Shown here: positions 20,169 to 31,170 of the stretch, in pieces | Numbering within the stretch: the stretch's first letter is position 1 | Layout of the letters: every line of letters begins with the position of its first letter | Assembly (NCBI GenBank): GCA_018340375.1 | Contig: JAFFJZ010000004.1 | Location: 32,524,001-32,588,000, forward strand | DNA: 64,000 bases | Source: Gonatopus flavifemur | Taxonomy: Eukaryota > Arthropoda > Insecta > Hymenoptera > Dryinidae | Direction of reading: 5' to 3' | Position numbers and translations under genes: made by a program | The notes under the pieces: generated by a model | What the model was told of the DNA's origin: nothing | Database searches by the model: none | Seen by the model: only the letters and a program-made list of their open reading frames with translations

Positions 20169-22060
20169 GAGTATCTACTAATGAGAAGATGATGTAGATC
20201 TCTTTTGAAGGAAGCAAGAGTTGGCTGATTCCGAATGTGGGTTGGGAGTGAGTTCCAAAGTCTTGCAGCCGAAATCGTAAATGATTTCTCATACGTTGAG
20301 GTACGATGGAGGGGAATAACTAGAGCGTTACGATCAGATCTAGTATCGAAGGTTGAGTGTTGATAGGTGAATTTGAAACGATTATAGAGAGATGACGGTA
20401 ATCGTGTTCTCAACATCTGATATACAGATGAACCAAGAAAGTATTCACGTCGTTCCTTCAACTTCAACCAACGTAACCTCAGAAAATAGAGGGTTATGTG
20501 TTCATCTCGCTTAACATTGAAAATGAAACGGACGCAAGCATTAAAGGAGCGTTGTAGTTTCAGATTCTCTGTCTCCGTTATATCCGTGAAAACAAGACAG
20601 CAATAGTCAAAATAAGGGATAATTAGACTAGATACCAATTTAGCTCTCATGTTGATTGAGAGAAGGTGGCCATTCAGTCTTAACTGATATAGGGCACGAT
20701 GAACTTTTCTCCGTAGATCTAACACATGTTCATTCCAATTCAACGCTGAAGAAAGAGTGACACCTAACGTTTTGATTAGATTGACATAGGGAATCGACAC
20801 ATCCCGACACAGATTTTAGGTAGGTTGTCAATTTCGAGCGAATTGATGTACGTAGAAGATCCAAGGATCATGCATTGTGTTTTGTTGGGATTTAATTTCA
20901 AAGAGTTATTATTGCACCACTCAACAATGCGTTTCATTTCAAGATTAATCAACACAATAGAATCACTCAATGAATGAGGAAGACAATGGAAATATATTTG
21001 TAAATCATCTGCATATTTACATATTTTACAAAACTGTATGGACTCATTGATATCTTTCAGATAAAGAGCGAATAACAGCGGTCCCAACACTGAACCTTGG
21101 GGCACACCTGAGTTTACTGGGATCCAGCTAGTAATCCCTGCCGAAGTTTTGACCGCTTGATACCTTCCAGCTAGATAACTCCAGAACCAGCACAATACAG
21201 ATCTAGATATCTTAAATTTTGCAAGTTCTTTAATCAGCAACGCATGATCAACAGTGTCAAATGCTTTAGAGAAGTCAAAACACACGAGTATCGTTACCAT
21301 ACGCTGATCAACTCCCTTACGAATATCATCAATAATATTGATGAGTGCTGTTTGTGTAGAATTATGCTTAGCGAAACCAAATTGATAAGAGTCCAGCAAC
21401 TCATTCTTTCTCAAGTAAGTGAGAAGATAATGGTGTACAAGTTTTTCTAGGATTTTACTGCACTCGCATAGTATAGAAATTGGACGAAATTCAGTGACAT
21501 TCGCTGGATTTTTCGTTTTCGGTACAGAAGTAATATATGAGTATTTCCAAACTTCAGGGAATTCACAATTAGTGAATGAGTAATTTATGATATCAAGAAG
21601 TGCAGTCGGGATGGAGGGAACACAGTAGGAGAGAAATCTACTAGGTAGTTCATCAGGGCCAAAAATGGAAGATTGTGAGAAACGTAAGTAAGGTCGCAAA
21701 TCAGCATGTGTGGCGTACGGGAAATAAAATAGTGGATCATCAAATGTATGAAAACCATCAAGCAGACTAGGTCTATCCGATGGGGTACTATTATAAACCG
21801 AAGGAAAATACTGCTGGAGGTCTTCTTGTGAGAACTTGTTAACTGTGCTAGTGTGAGATTCCCCATCTTTGATTATTTTCAAGCTTCTGAGTTCTCTCCA
21901 CAACTGTCTCGATCCCTCAGCTTGGGAAAGTCGCATCTCAAAAAATTCCTTTTTAGATTTCCTCATTAGGAAGTTGACTAGATTCTTCAGTCTGCTGTAT
22001 TCTAACCGATAATGATTGTCGAATTCTGGATAAGAACATCGTTGATAATGTCGATTTGAG
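20165..22060 (-). pseudogene. Non-LTR retrotransposon reverse transcriptase, 5'-truncated
   Basis: Two overlapping frames (22137-20776 and 20800-20165) form one reverse transcriptase. Visible motifs are FRPISILCECSKILEKL, VCFDFSKAFDTVDH (catalytic Asp), SGVPQGSVLGPLLFALYL and CKYADDLQIY (YADD active site), then a thumb/C-terminal domain ending ISAARLWNSLPTHIR. It would copy the element's RNA at a nicked target. The endonuclease domain is absent, so this is a typical 5'-truncated LINE of the CR1/Jockey-like type (clade not certain). A one-base frameshift near 20790 joins the two frames. The first codons of the longer frame are not LINE sequence but a DNA-transposon end (22065-22187). Confidence 0.85.
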
Positions 22061-22064
22061 GTCA

Positions 22065-22187
22065 AAGCCAAGGCCACCATCGGATGTCCCCCTCGGTACC
22101 CTACAACTTTTGTCCGAAAAATTTTCTCGTATCTCACTTCATTTTTGGAAAAAACGCCCGCGACACTTTAAATGCCCCACCCTGTAT
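22065..22187 (-). mobile_element. Terminal fragment of a CAGGGTGGGGC-ended transposon
   Basis: This approximately 120-bp stretch (minus strand: CAGGGTGGGGCATTTAAAGT, then GTCGCGGGCG, then GGGGGACATCCGATGGTGG) occurs again on the + strand at 59967-60100. The shared part starts at a TA-flanked CAGGGTGG end like that of the Tc1-like element at 36665, so it is a DNA-transposon terminus fused to the LINE relic. Confidence 0.6.
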
Positions 22188-22196
22188 ATATGTATA

Positions 22197-23655
22197 AAAT
22201 TCGCGCACTCTTTTTTGGGAGTAGATTCCTGATGAAATTCTAAACCGATTTGTCCTTTTGCACAATGCTCTCCGACGCATAATTTCCGAGATATAATTAA
22301 TTAAAGTTGACTAATTATGAGGTGGATCCATCGGTCATTCAGGAGCGTCATAACAGAACAAGGGAGGAAAGTGCTTGCAGAGGGCGATCATACGATCAGC
22401 TGATCGGTATAATCGATACGATTTACCAACATACAAATTGGTAAATTTTCTATGTAGAACGATTGAATTCGTCGAGACTGTGGAAAAATTGATTATTGTC
22501 ATGAATTCTTATCACGATATGCTGTAGGTGAAAGTTGTAATTTCGGTGATGATTTTTATTACGCAGACGAATGTAAAATAGTGTTATTTCGTAGGGATAG
22601 GGATTCAAGTGGGAGAAAAAAGTATAACTACTCGTTTTCAATCAGAATTTTCATGTAACGAAGGAAACATGAGAATTTTCATTCATCCGATACCCAATTC
22701 GAACGGTTTGATTAGTAAGTTTAACACAAGAGATTGGATCCCGAATCCTGTATTCTGATTCGTCGAGGATCAATGTATGTTAGATCAATCCTTGGCCGTT
22801 TCAAATGATTCTTCTGAAGAATGTGTTTTCGACTTATCCCAACCACAACATTGAACAATGATCAATTTATTCGAATTCACCCTTTTTACATCATTCGATG
22901 ATTATAAAGGGTTTATCGAACGTTGATAACTTACTCCAACTTCTACGTAATTAACGTTCGATAAACCCTTTATAATCATCGAATGATGTAAAAAGGGTGA
23001 ATTCGAATAAATTTATCATTGTTCAATGTTGTGGTTGGGATAGGTCGAAAACACATTCTTCAGAAGAATCATTTGAAACGGCCGAGGATTGATCTAACAT
23101 ACATTGATTCTCGACCAATCAGAATACAGGATCCGGAATCCAATCTCTTGTGTTAAACTTACTAATCAAACCGTTCAAATCGGGTATCGGATGAATGAAA
23201 ATTCTCATATTTCCTTCTTTACATGAAAATTCTGATTGAAAACGAGTAGTTGTACTTTTTACTCCCACTTGAATCCCTATCCCTACGAAATAACACTATT
23301 TTACATTTGTCTGCGTAATAAAAATCATTACTGAAATTACAACTTTCACCTACAGCATATCGTGATAAGAATAAGAATCGTTCTACATAGAAAATTTACC
23401 AATTTGTATGTTGGTAAATCGTATCGATTATACCGATCAGCTGATCGTATGAGCGCTCTCTGCAAGCACCTTCCTCTCTTGTTCTGTTATGACGCTCCTG
23501 AATGACCGATGGATCCACCCCATAGTTAGTCAACTTTAATTAATTATATCTCGGAAATTTTGCGTCGGAGAGCATTGTGCAAAAAGACAAATCGTTTCAG
23601 AATTTCATCAGGAATCTACTCCCAAAAAAGAGTGCGGGAATTCTGAATCACCCTG
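22197..23655. repeat. 1.46-kb near-perfect palindrome (foldback element)
   Basis: The left arm 22197-22925 and right arm 22955-23655 are reverse complements over about 700 bp with only scattered changes and a loop of about 30 bases centred near 22940. The right end reads ...CCCGCACTC inverted to a CAGGGTGATTCAGAATTC terminus next to (TA)n; the left end lacks the outermost bases. There is no open frame. Such long arms would extrude a cruciform or give a long double-stranded RNA if transcribed. Confidence 0.85.
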
Positions 23656-23689
23656 TATATATATATATATAAAAAGCGAGGGTCACGAA

Positions 23690-24600
23690 TTGACCACGAA
23701 GGAGAGAAATTCCTCGTCACCTTGCGAAACTGGGACCGTGCACGGGATTGTTTGTCGCACCCCATTTCCGGTCTTAAGTGGGGAGATGTTAGGTGACGAT
23801 GAATCTCGCTCCTGGAATACAGAAGAATAAAACCCCTATTGCCGCCTGTATTCTCGTGCGTGGACTATTTCAAATCAAAGGGAAGTCGGGTCCCAAACAT
23901 TATTCGAAATATATATGTTTAAATATCTACATATATCGACCCATAGTATGTAAGAAATAAACGTACGCTCAAACAAAACGCTGAGCAGGAAGAAAGAAAT
24001 CAAGGTCAGAGCTCGCATCGATATCCACATCGATGCATATTTCCGAGGCACCGTGAGAGATCATACCAACGCGGAACCAAAGTCCAACGCCCGCGGATTC
24101 GCTGTCTTTGTTCACGGTACCCAAGTGCCCGTGTCTCTCTCTCTCTCTTCCCGAATACCAAATTAACTAATCACTGCTGATCAGGCAGTTGAGTTGGCAG
24201 AAAAACCCCTCTTGCCAGGATCTGGCGTGTTCCATCACCCAGATGGAGAACATGTGAATAGGACGGACAATGGAAAATCGGCAGATTCGTTACGCGAAAG
24301 TTTTGTTGAACAGCCGATCTTCCATACGCGAAGACAAGTCCGTCCTTTTCCGCAAGAGAGTAGAAACGAAGATACGATTGAAGCCAAGTTGACGATTACA
24401 TACTTCAAGTTTGCAATAAATCGTAAAGGTGTGTCCCTTTGGAAGGTTCCACGGCGTCTTTTGAAGGAAATTCATGTTTCGATAATCTTTTTCCAACGCA
24501 ACGTTTCTCAAAAAAAAATTATTCCTTTTGTCTTAGTCACGATTGCAACGTAGTGAAACGTGACTTTGTAGAATGAGTCTATACTCCGACCGAGATTCGC
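23690..24600 (+). other. Possible LTR/retroelement remnant
   Basis: 23690-23900 contains GAATACAG...CTGTATTC, a stem enclosing an AATAAA at about 23826, followed by GTCGGGTCCCAAACA, which resembles the R/U5 part of an LTR. At 24017-24038 GCATCGAT and ATCGATGC form an 8-bp hairpin. An open frame at 24194-24553 (119 codons) has no known motif. I could not find a second LTR or primer site, so the assignment is weak. Confidence 0.25.
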
Positions 24601-24794
24601 GAATAGAGTCGGGTTTTTTTTGTTATAATAAAATCAGTGAAACTCAATGTAAGTAATTGGGTTTTGGCATTCAAATTGCATTAAAAATTAATCGTAAACC
24701 AGCACGTCTTCAATCTTCGTTCAAGAGAGAGAGGTACACACTCTATACACACGGTATACACGACTCGAAGGGAATTTTCTTTCTTTTTCATTAA

Positions 24795-25000
24795 TTGTAC
24801 ATTACGAGTTTCTCCTCGAAAAACTCTCGTGGAATCATCTGTAATAAAATTATATCTGTTCACCTTTGTACATTACGAGTTCCTCTCCGGGAACTCTTGT
24901 AGGAATATCAATAAATCAAGATTATATCTGATTTACCCATTGTAGATCATTTCCGGAAATTCTCATAGAAAGGTTTATAAACAAAATATCATCTGTTTCA
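24795..25000 (+). repeat. Repeated hairpins with compensatory stem changes
   Basis: Three diverged units, spaced about 80 bp, each contain a small stem-loop: ACGAGTTT/AAACTCTCGT at 24803, ACGAGTTCC/GGAACTCTTGT at 24874 and ATTTCC/GGAAAT at 24949. The stem bases change on both sides together (TTT with AAA, TCC with GGA) and the first two share a CT bulge. Confidence 0.5.
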
Positions 25001-25089
25001 TGTTTTCCATAGATTCTTTGAACGGAATGAAGTATTTGTTGAACGAATTCCTCCACATCTAAATTTCTTTCACTTCAACCTTCACCACT

Positions 25090-25190
25090 ACACTGGGGGT
25101 GCAAGATAAGAGAATCTATATCTTATCGAGAGCTTAAAACCAGAAGCGGGTACCCACTCGCTTATCCGATCGAGCCACTCCGGTTGGGAA
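25090..25190 (-). repeat. tRNA-like promoter fragment (SINE-like)
   Basis: On the minus strand GGAGTGGCTCGATCGGATAA resembles the 5' end and A box of a tRNA-derived SINE. The expected B box is not recognisable. It is adjacent to a stem GATAAG/CTTATC. Confidence 0.3.
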
Positions 25191-25261
25191 AGTGCTTCAT
25201 TTTCTTTTACGTATATAACGAGATTTTTCGTCTTTCACCTACGGAAAAACCCGTTATATAA

Positions 25262-26420
25262 CATGTTTTTTTCTTCGGATGAGAAAATTTTGTTGCTTTG
25301 AGATGAATGAATGGGGTTTCAGAATTGTCAGTCTATCGCACAATCCGAGTATAAAATCATCAATTGTCATGATTTCTGTTCGTAGGGTTGAACGATCCGT
25401 TGCCGTCCAAACTGAACATTGAATGTCTGTGATGAATGAATTCCCTAGTAGATCATCTAATCTATTCGAGAACTGCGAAACTCCTGGACAATCATCACAT
25501 GCATCAAGATAGCAATCAGCCCCAGGTCTTTCGCAAACAATCTCATTCAGGCAGTCTTTGTAGTTCGTTAGTGGCTTTTCTGTATTCAAGGTCAGCTTTT
25601 GAATATCAATTGCATCCAACATCGATTTCGCATTTCGATGTATTGTGCAAACACAAACTGAGTGTGTTCCACAAGCTCCAGGGAGTATGCAACTTTTTGG
25701 CCTGAGTCTAGCGAACGCGCTAAAGCTGATATTATCTTCTGGGTGAGACTGTTTGAATACAGTGTAAAGTTCTTTCAAACCCACAAGTGAGAGACATTTC
25801 TGTTCCAACGTTCGCTCTCCATCAATATTCACAGAAACGACATCTTTCTTCGCAGGCATTATCCTACTGTTTATGTCAGTGGTATAAAATCCATTTACTT
25901 TTTGTAAAATTGCTTGAGAGTTTTTTTCCGTTCCTTGCGATGCTATCAGGTGGAATGCCGGATTTGGACTTCAATTGCTTTGATTTGTTGGACAAGTATC
26001 GCGTTGTATCGAATTCTTGGGCGATTTTTCTCACACTCCACGGTGATGGGGCGATAGTCAAAATTTGTAATCTCAATGGATTGCTGGATTCCAAGGTTGA
26101 AAATTTCTGCTTGAGTTCATCCAGCATTCCTTCCAGTTCAATTTATCTGTTTGAGCGTGTATAATTAAAACCCTCGTATGTCTCATTCTCCACTGGGACA
26201 TTGATTTCCATCGAACTCTCAATATCATCCATATTTTCACTGATATCATTTGATTCATCAACCACCTCGTCAACTCGTGATTTGTACGATGAACCCTTTT
26301 TCATACATGCATCACAAATTCTAGAATTTGCGGATAGGTGAGGAAATTTCTGCAACCTGCGATATCTTACGTCATCTTCTACCGATGTTTCCGGCTTTTC
26401 TGAATGAATTTGGACATCGG
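25262..26420 (-). pseudogene. Transposase relic, copy B
   Basis: Minus-strand relic of the same family as copy A. The zinc-binding first exon reads LSANSRICDACMKKGSS (about 26330-26280), followed by an acidic stretch, LQILTIAPSPWSVRKIAQEF, the SRIMPAKKDVVSVNIDGERT block, LRPKSCILPGACGTHSVCVC and CYLDACDDCPG. It breaks off at about 25262 in the region just before the first putative catalytic Asp, so the catalytic half is lost. Frameshifts separate the pieces at about 26140 and 25880. It is head-to-head with copy D, the two being separated by a shared 5' region at 26420-26600. Confidence 0.75.
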
Positions 26421-26816
26421 TCCGTTCGAATAATACGCGGCATTGTGTGTGAGATGATCGAATAAATCAGATGACAATATGTGAACTCCTAATATGGTCT
26501 TATCAGTTGAAACACAGAAACTTTGAGGTTTGAACGTCGCGAGCATTCATGAAGTGACAACGTGGAACTATACAAAACAGAAGACGAGGAAAACAATTGA
26601 CGGTACAACGAACAACATGGAATCAGGTTCAGAGATCACAGAACAATACAGCATCAGTTGATAAGAACCGATTCCATGCATTTGTCCGCTCATTCTCATT
26701 TGATTTATTCGATCTCCTAATACATGATGCCACGAATTCTTCCAAAGGATTGATCTCAAATTCATTCAAGAAAGCCGGACACGGTGTTAGAAATTCACGG
26801 AAGATATCGGAGATTA

Positions 26817-28102
26817 CCAGGTGTGTAAGTATGAAACCGGAATTTGCCCATAGGTGGCGCTAGATGTCGATGCAGTTACCGACACATCACGTCAGCGGTG
26901 TCTTGTTATTGTATTGATATTCGAGGGAGATTACCAACTCACAATAACACGAGTTTCATTTAGTGGCATTAGTTTATTAGAGATAAACATGTCGAGTTTT
27001 ATGCCAACAAATCACGATTTGCGGACAGCACTACTTTTCTGTTTCCATCTAAAGAAAATCGCATCGAATGCTTGTGGAGGCGTTTGGTTATCGTGCTCTC
27101 GGTGAAACACAGTGTTTCGAGTGGTTCAAACGGTTCAAAAGTGGCGATTTTGACGTCAGGGACGAAGAACGTGGAAGAGCACCAAAAAAGTTTGAAGACG
27201 CTGACCTGCAAGCCTTGTTGGACGAAGACGACGCTCAAACGCAACAACAACTGGCGGATCAGTTGGAGGTGACCCGAGAAGCCATCTCCCTTCGGTTGGA
27301 AGCCATGGGGAAGATACAAAAAGTGGGGAAATGGGTCCCACATGAACTCAACGAAAGACAGCAGGAAAAGCGCAAAACATCATGTGAAATGCTGCTCGCC
27401 AGGTTCCAAAGTGAGCCATTTCTCCATCGAATTGTGACTGGCGACGAAAAGTGAATATATATTCCGAGAATCCTGAGCGCAAAAAGTCATGGGTCACTCC
27501 GGGTGAACCATCAACATCGACGGAAAGACCAAAAAACCGCTACGGACGGAAGACAATGCTGTGTGTTTGGTGGGATCAGAAGGGCGTAATCTACTACGAG
27601 CTGCTGAAACCTGGGGAAACTGTCAATACTCAACGCTACCGACAACAAATGATCGAGTTGGATCGAGTTTTGCGTGAAAAACGACCAGAATACCAACAAA
27701 AACAACACAAGGTGATTTTGCTGCATGACAATATGCAGCACGACCAGCATACGAAGCAAAACAGGTCCAGGAAACGATAGTCATTCCGTTGGGAGATTCT
27801 TCAGCACGCGCCTTACTCACCGGACCTCGCGCTATCCGATTACTACTTGTTTGCATCGATGGGGCACGCACTTGCTGAGCAGCGCTTTACTTCTTACGAA
27901 GATTTACGAAAATGGCTCGATGACTGGTTTGCCTCGGAAGAGCAAAAGTTCTTTTGACGCGGGATCCACAAATTGCCAGAAAGATGGGAAAAATGTATGG
28001 ATAACGACGGACAATACTTTGAATCAGTTACTTTGTATCATATCATTACAATGAACGTGTTATCTCTGTACGGAGATTCCGGTTTCATCTTCACACACCT
28101 GG
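26817..28102 (+). mobile_element. Complete-length mariner, TA-flanked
   Basis: Terminal repeats CCAGGTGTGTAAGTATGAAA (26817) and, inverted, TTTCATCTTCACACACCTGG (ending 28102) lie between TA dinucleotides at 26815-26816 and 28103-28104. Total length is 1286 bp, the usual mariner size. It has inserted into the first exon of transposase copy D. Confidence 0.93.
26989..28030 (+). pseudogene. Mariner transposase, inactivated
   Basis: It starts at ATG 26989 (MSSFMPTNHDLRTALLFCFH) and follows the mariner order: helix-turn-helix (FKRFKSGDFDVRDEERGRAP), IVTGDEK (first Asp), MLCVWWDQKGVIYYELL, LLHDN (second Asp) and SPDLALSDYYLFASMG (third Asp). It is broken by a frameshift near 27068, a TGA in place of Trp after GDEK (27452), frameshifts around 27740-27800, and a stop near 27955. 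It is non-autonomous now, though its ends could be mobilised in trans. Confidence 0.88.
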
Positions 28103-28589
28103 TATGTTGCAGGAATTCTCTCATTCATGTACGAATTCCCAAATTTGTGTTGGATGTATGAATGAAGGGTTCCTCGTACAAATTACCAGATAACGAGATG
28201 ATGAATCAATCAAATGATATGAGTGAAAAAATTGGAAGTATTCAGAGTTCGATGAGCATGGACTCTCACTTGAAGAATGAGACACTCGGAAATGTCGATG
28301 GGACGCGCTTGAACAGGGAAATTGAACTAGAAGGAATGCTTGATGAACCCGAAGAGGAACTTTTAATCTTGGAACCCAACAATCCATTGAGATTACAAAT
28401 TTTAACTATCGTCCTGTCATCTTGGGGTGGGGGAAAAATCGTCCAAGAATTCGGTGCAACGCAATATTCAGCCAACAAATCGAAGGAACTGGAGTTCAAA
28501 ACCGACATTTTACCTGCTAGCACAGGGTGTCAACTACTGGAAATTTCGATTTCTTTCATTGGACATTCTTTTCATGGCATATAAATGAT

Positions 28590-29317
28590 TGGTCGATTCC
28601 ATTGGATCTCCAGTATCAGTAGACACCCTGTAGCGGTGCAAGGGGGGAAAGAAACCCTAAACCAATTTTGGAGAAAGTAGAGAGATTTTATACTAGTAAC
28701 ATAAACAGTAGAATAATCACCATATTGGATTCGCCATCTGCAATTCCAGGAATCTGAATCCGGATTTGTGATCAGCGAACCCAAAAACCCCAGTATGACA
28801 ATGTTTTTACAAATTCCAGGGATTCAGAATTCTTTCGACCGCCATATTGGGTGGCCATATGCAATTCCGGGAATCCGTGATCCGAAAGTCGCTCATCATG
28901 AGCGACCCGAAAAACTCTTCCCCCCCTCATGTTTCAGGGAACCCGGAGTGATTCCGAAATTCCGGCCGCCATATTGGATTCGACATTTGCAATTATGGAA
29001 ATCTGAGCCCGGATTCGTGATCAGCGACCAAGAAACCCTTAGGATGGTGATGTTCCCACAAATTGAAGTGAATTAGAAAATTTTCTGACCGCCATATTGG
29101 ATTCGCCATTTGTAACTCCGGAGATCTGAGTTCGGATTCGTCATCAGCGATCCAAAAAACCCCCTTTTCCCACGTTACAGAGAATTCGGAGTGATTCTGG
29201 AATTCCGGCCGCCATATTGGATCCACCATTTGCAATTTCAATATTCCAACTGGACGCAATAAATTCGAGATGCTCGGATTGCATGTTCCAATCCACAGAA
29301 TCATCCATTATCACGAA
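28590..29317. repeat. YY1-like repeat array downstream of copy D
   Basis: The same approximately 120-bp units as at 16420-17471, in the same orientation relative to the transposase. CCGCCATATTGG-type motifs lie near 28842, 28967, 29090 and 29211. The similarity is interrupted at about 29318 by an insertion and resumes at about 30240. Confidence 0.8.
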
Positions 29318-30240
29318 ATGAAAAGTTGGACAATTAATAATCTCCGAAAGGACTATCGTTTGACTTAATGGGACACTAGCATCGGTACCGGACCTCTCTT
29401 TCTATCATATGATTCTGTCCCTTTCTAACCAATGACGTGAGTTACCGACGCTTGTGTCCCGTTAAACAGAGGAGTGATTTGTTCTAGAAGTCCGAAAGAT
29501 AACTCTCCGTTACCAATGAAATCCTTTATTCCGGCATAAGTCTGAATTGGCGGACGCCAGACTCCAAAGGAAATCCCATCTTGTAACAAAATTCACATAG
29601 TCGCCCTTATTTCTACACAAATCTCACTCACACACCACACCCTCCTCATACACTATTCTAAACGAAAGAAAATTCACTGAACCAATATTTCGAGTAATAA
29701 CAAAATGTCCGTGCGAAAATAGTACAAAGGTAGTGCACGTGATTAGAGCAATTGCTCCACGACACCACGAACTCCGCTTAATGAGAAAAGTACGTAAGAT
29801 TGTCTCAGAAGGAGACGTTACAGTGCACAGACGAATCCTTCGCCATTATGATTTTGTATTATCCTTGAAAACGGCCGAAACTCGGTCGAAACGTCGGATT
29901 ATACTTTTTCAAATAAAAGTTATCCACCATTGCCCGCGATATTGGACTTCTTCTATCCGTTAATAAGGAACGATGCGGGCATCTGCCAACTCCACTTTCC
30001 TCAACCTACGAGTGAATATTCTAGATTGATATAACTCAATATTCGATCTGTAGATCGCGAGAGTTCAGTCAAGAACAAGTATATGTACGATATGTAATCG
30101 AAGACCCCTCCAAGGGCACCGGTTAAATTGGACAAAGAGAGTCGCGGCGATAGCAGTATTCATAACATTTTGAATATAACGAATCGTTCAAATTACCTCA
30201 GTTGCGTTTCAAGCTATAATCTTGAACAGTCCAAACCCCG
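29318..30240. mobile_element. Insertion inside the terminal array
   Basis: In the copy at 17171-17300 the array continues from the ccacagaactatcc segment directly to TATCATATTTCTAGGACTGG. Here about 920 bp separate the two halves, so this segment is an insertion. It holds no long open frame. At about 29868-29905 there is a stem followed by CGAAACGTCG, similar to the motif in the 55.5-56.5 kb tandem array. I could not define its ends. Confidence 0.55.
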
Positions 30241-30454
30241 TGTATCATAGTTTTATGACCGGTTTTGATCATCATCATCACGTTCCCTCTTCGTTTCCGC
30301 CGCCATATTGGTTGAATAGTCGCCATGTCCTAAAAGTACCATACGGCATTGAAAAGTAGATACTTCAACGAAAATTTTAAGCCCATCAAATATTTTTATC
30401 TCAAAAATTGAAATGCGCAGGGGGGGGGGTGGCTGATCTGACAGAGGATGCCCC
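30241..30454. repeat. Right terminus of copy B/D element
   Basis: It matches 17280-17471 (CCGGTTTTGATCA, GCCGCCATATTGG, ACGGCATTGAAAAGTAGA, GCGCAGGGGGGG) and ends GGATGCCCC at 30454, next to ATATAT. This gives the outer boundary of the B/D transposon; the opposite terminus is not found because copy B is truncated at 25262. Confidence 0.8.
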
Positions 30455-30723
30455 ATATATATATATAGAGAAGAAGTTGAATGCGTCGTAAGAATGGACG
30501 GTCCATAGATGAGAGATGCTCATCCAATATCACGAGCCATCGGTCGCAAATTCGCATCATAATTGAAACATAAAGAGCTGAAGAAATGAATCAAGTCCGA
30601 ATCCGATGAACTGATGTAATTTATGAGTTATTGATTATTGTTTATTACACATGATAATGGGAAGGAAGTCGATAGAGATAGTGAAAATACAGTTGAATAA
30701 TACATATGCCTAATTGAATACTA

Positions 30724-31170
30724 TCACAATTTCTTACAACAATTCTGTACACAAGGAAAACGCTCATCTATAAAACTAGAACCACGGAGAGAAGTTGTTG
30801 TACATTTCTTTTGACGAAGAGAACGTTGTTTCATGAGCGCATTATAATAATCCCGTACAATTTTATCATTCCGATTCAGATCATCAGAAAACAGGCCACA
30901 AAAGCTGGGCAAACCGAAATCGGTTGACATGTGGTGCAGAAACATTACACAAAACTGTTCACATACATCTGAACTTCCGCTTTGCAGCTGTTTAGTGTTA
31001 AATTTGAAATGAGAACAATTTTTCCGTGATCTCATACGATGATGTGATATCAGCGGAGGCATCCCATAGCTATCGAAGTATGTTCCATGAACGATTTTAT
31101 CAACACACATGGCAACCAAATGAGTTCCAGGCTTGGTATGGATATCAGTGTTGGCGATAATCGCTGCAGG
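30724..31170 (-). pseudogene. Polinton adenain-like cysteine protease fragment
   Basis: The minus-strand frame includes GTHLVAMCVD (site of the catalytic His), YFDSYGMPP, HHRMRSRKN, then LQSGSSDVCEQFCVMFLHHM (Gln and Cys of the active site). These are the hallmark blocks of the Ulp1/adenain-type maturation protease of Polinton/Maverick elements, which processes capsid precursors. It is the outermost gene of a decayed element and reads to a stop at 30724. The N-terminal part runs into the unidentified frame upstream. Confidence 0.72.

Larger units (their letters stand above)
26597..28560 (+). pseudogene. Transposase relic, copy D, split by mariner
   Basis: The + strand first exon (26597-26815: SVDKNRFHAFVRSFSFDLFD, then KAGHGVRNSRKISEI) is interrupted at a TA by a 1286-bp mariner and resumes at 28105 with LQEFSHSCTNSQICVGCM, the CxxC segment. 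The frame then slips by one base and continues with LNREIELEGMLDEPEEELL and LQILTIVLSSWGGGKIVQEF to about 28520. It then runs out into unrelated sequence before the conserved core. It lies in inverted orientation to copy B. Confidence 0.7.

Noticed and set aside
24194..24553. 119-codon ORF as a host gene
   Set aside because: No recognisable motif, no splice or polyadenylation context that fits, and it lies in a probable retroelement remnant.
27072..27871. Alternative-frame ORFs inside the mariner
   Set aside because: Shadows of the transposase reading frame; the mariner motifs occur only in the frames used for the annotated pseudogene.
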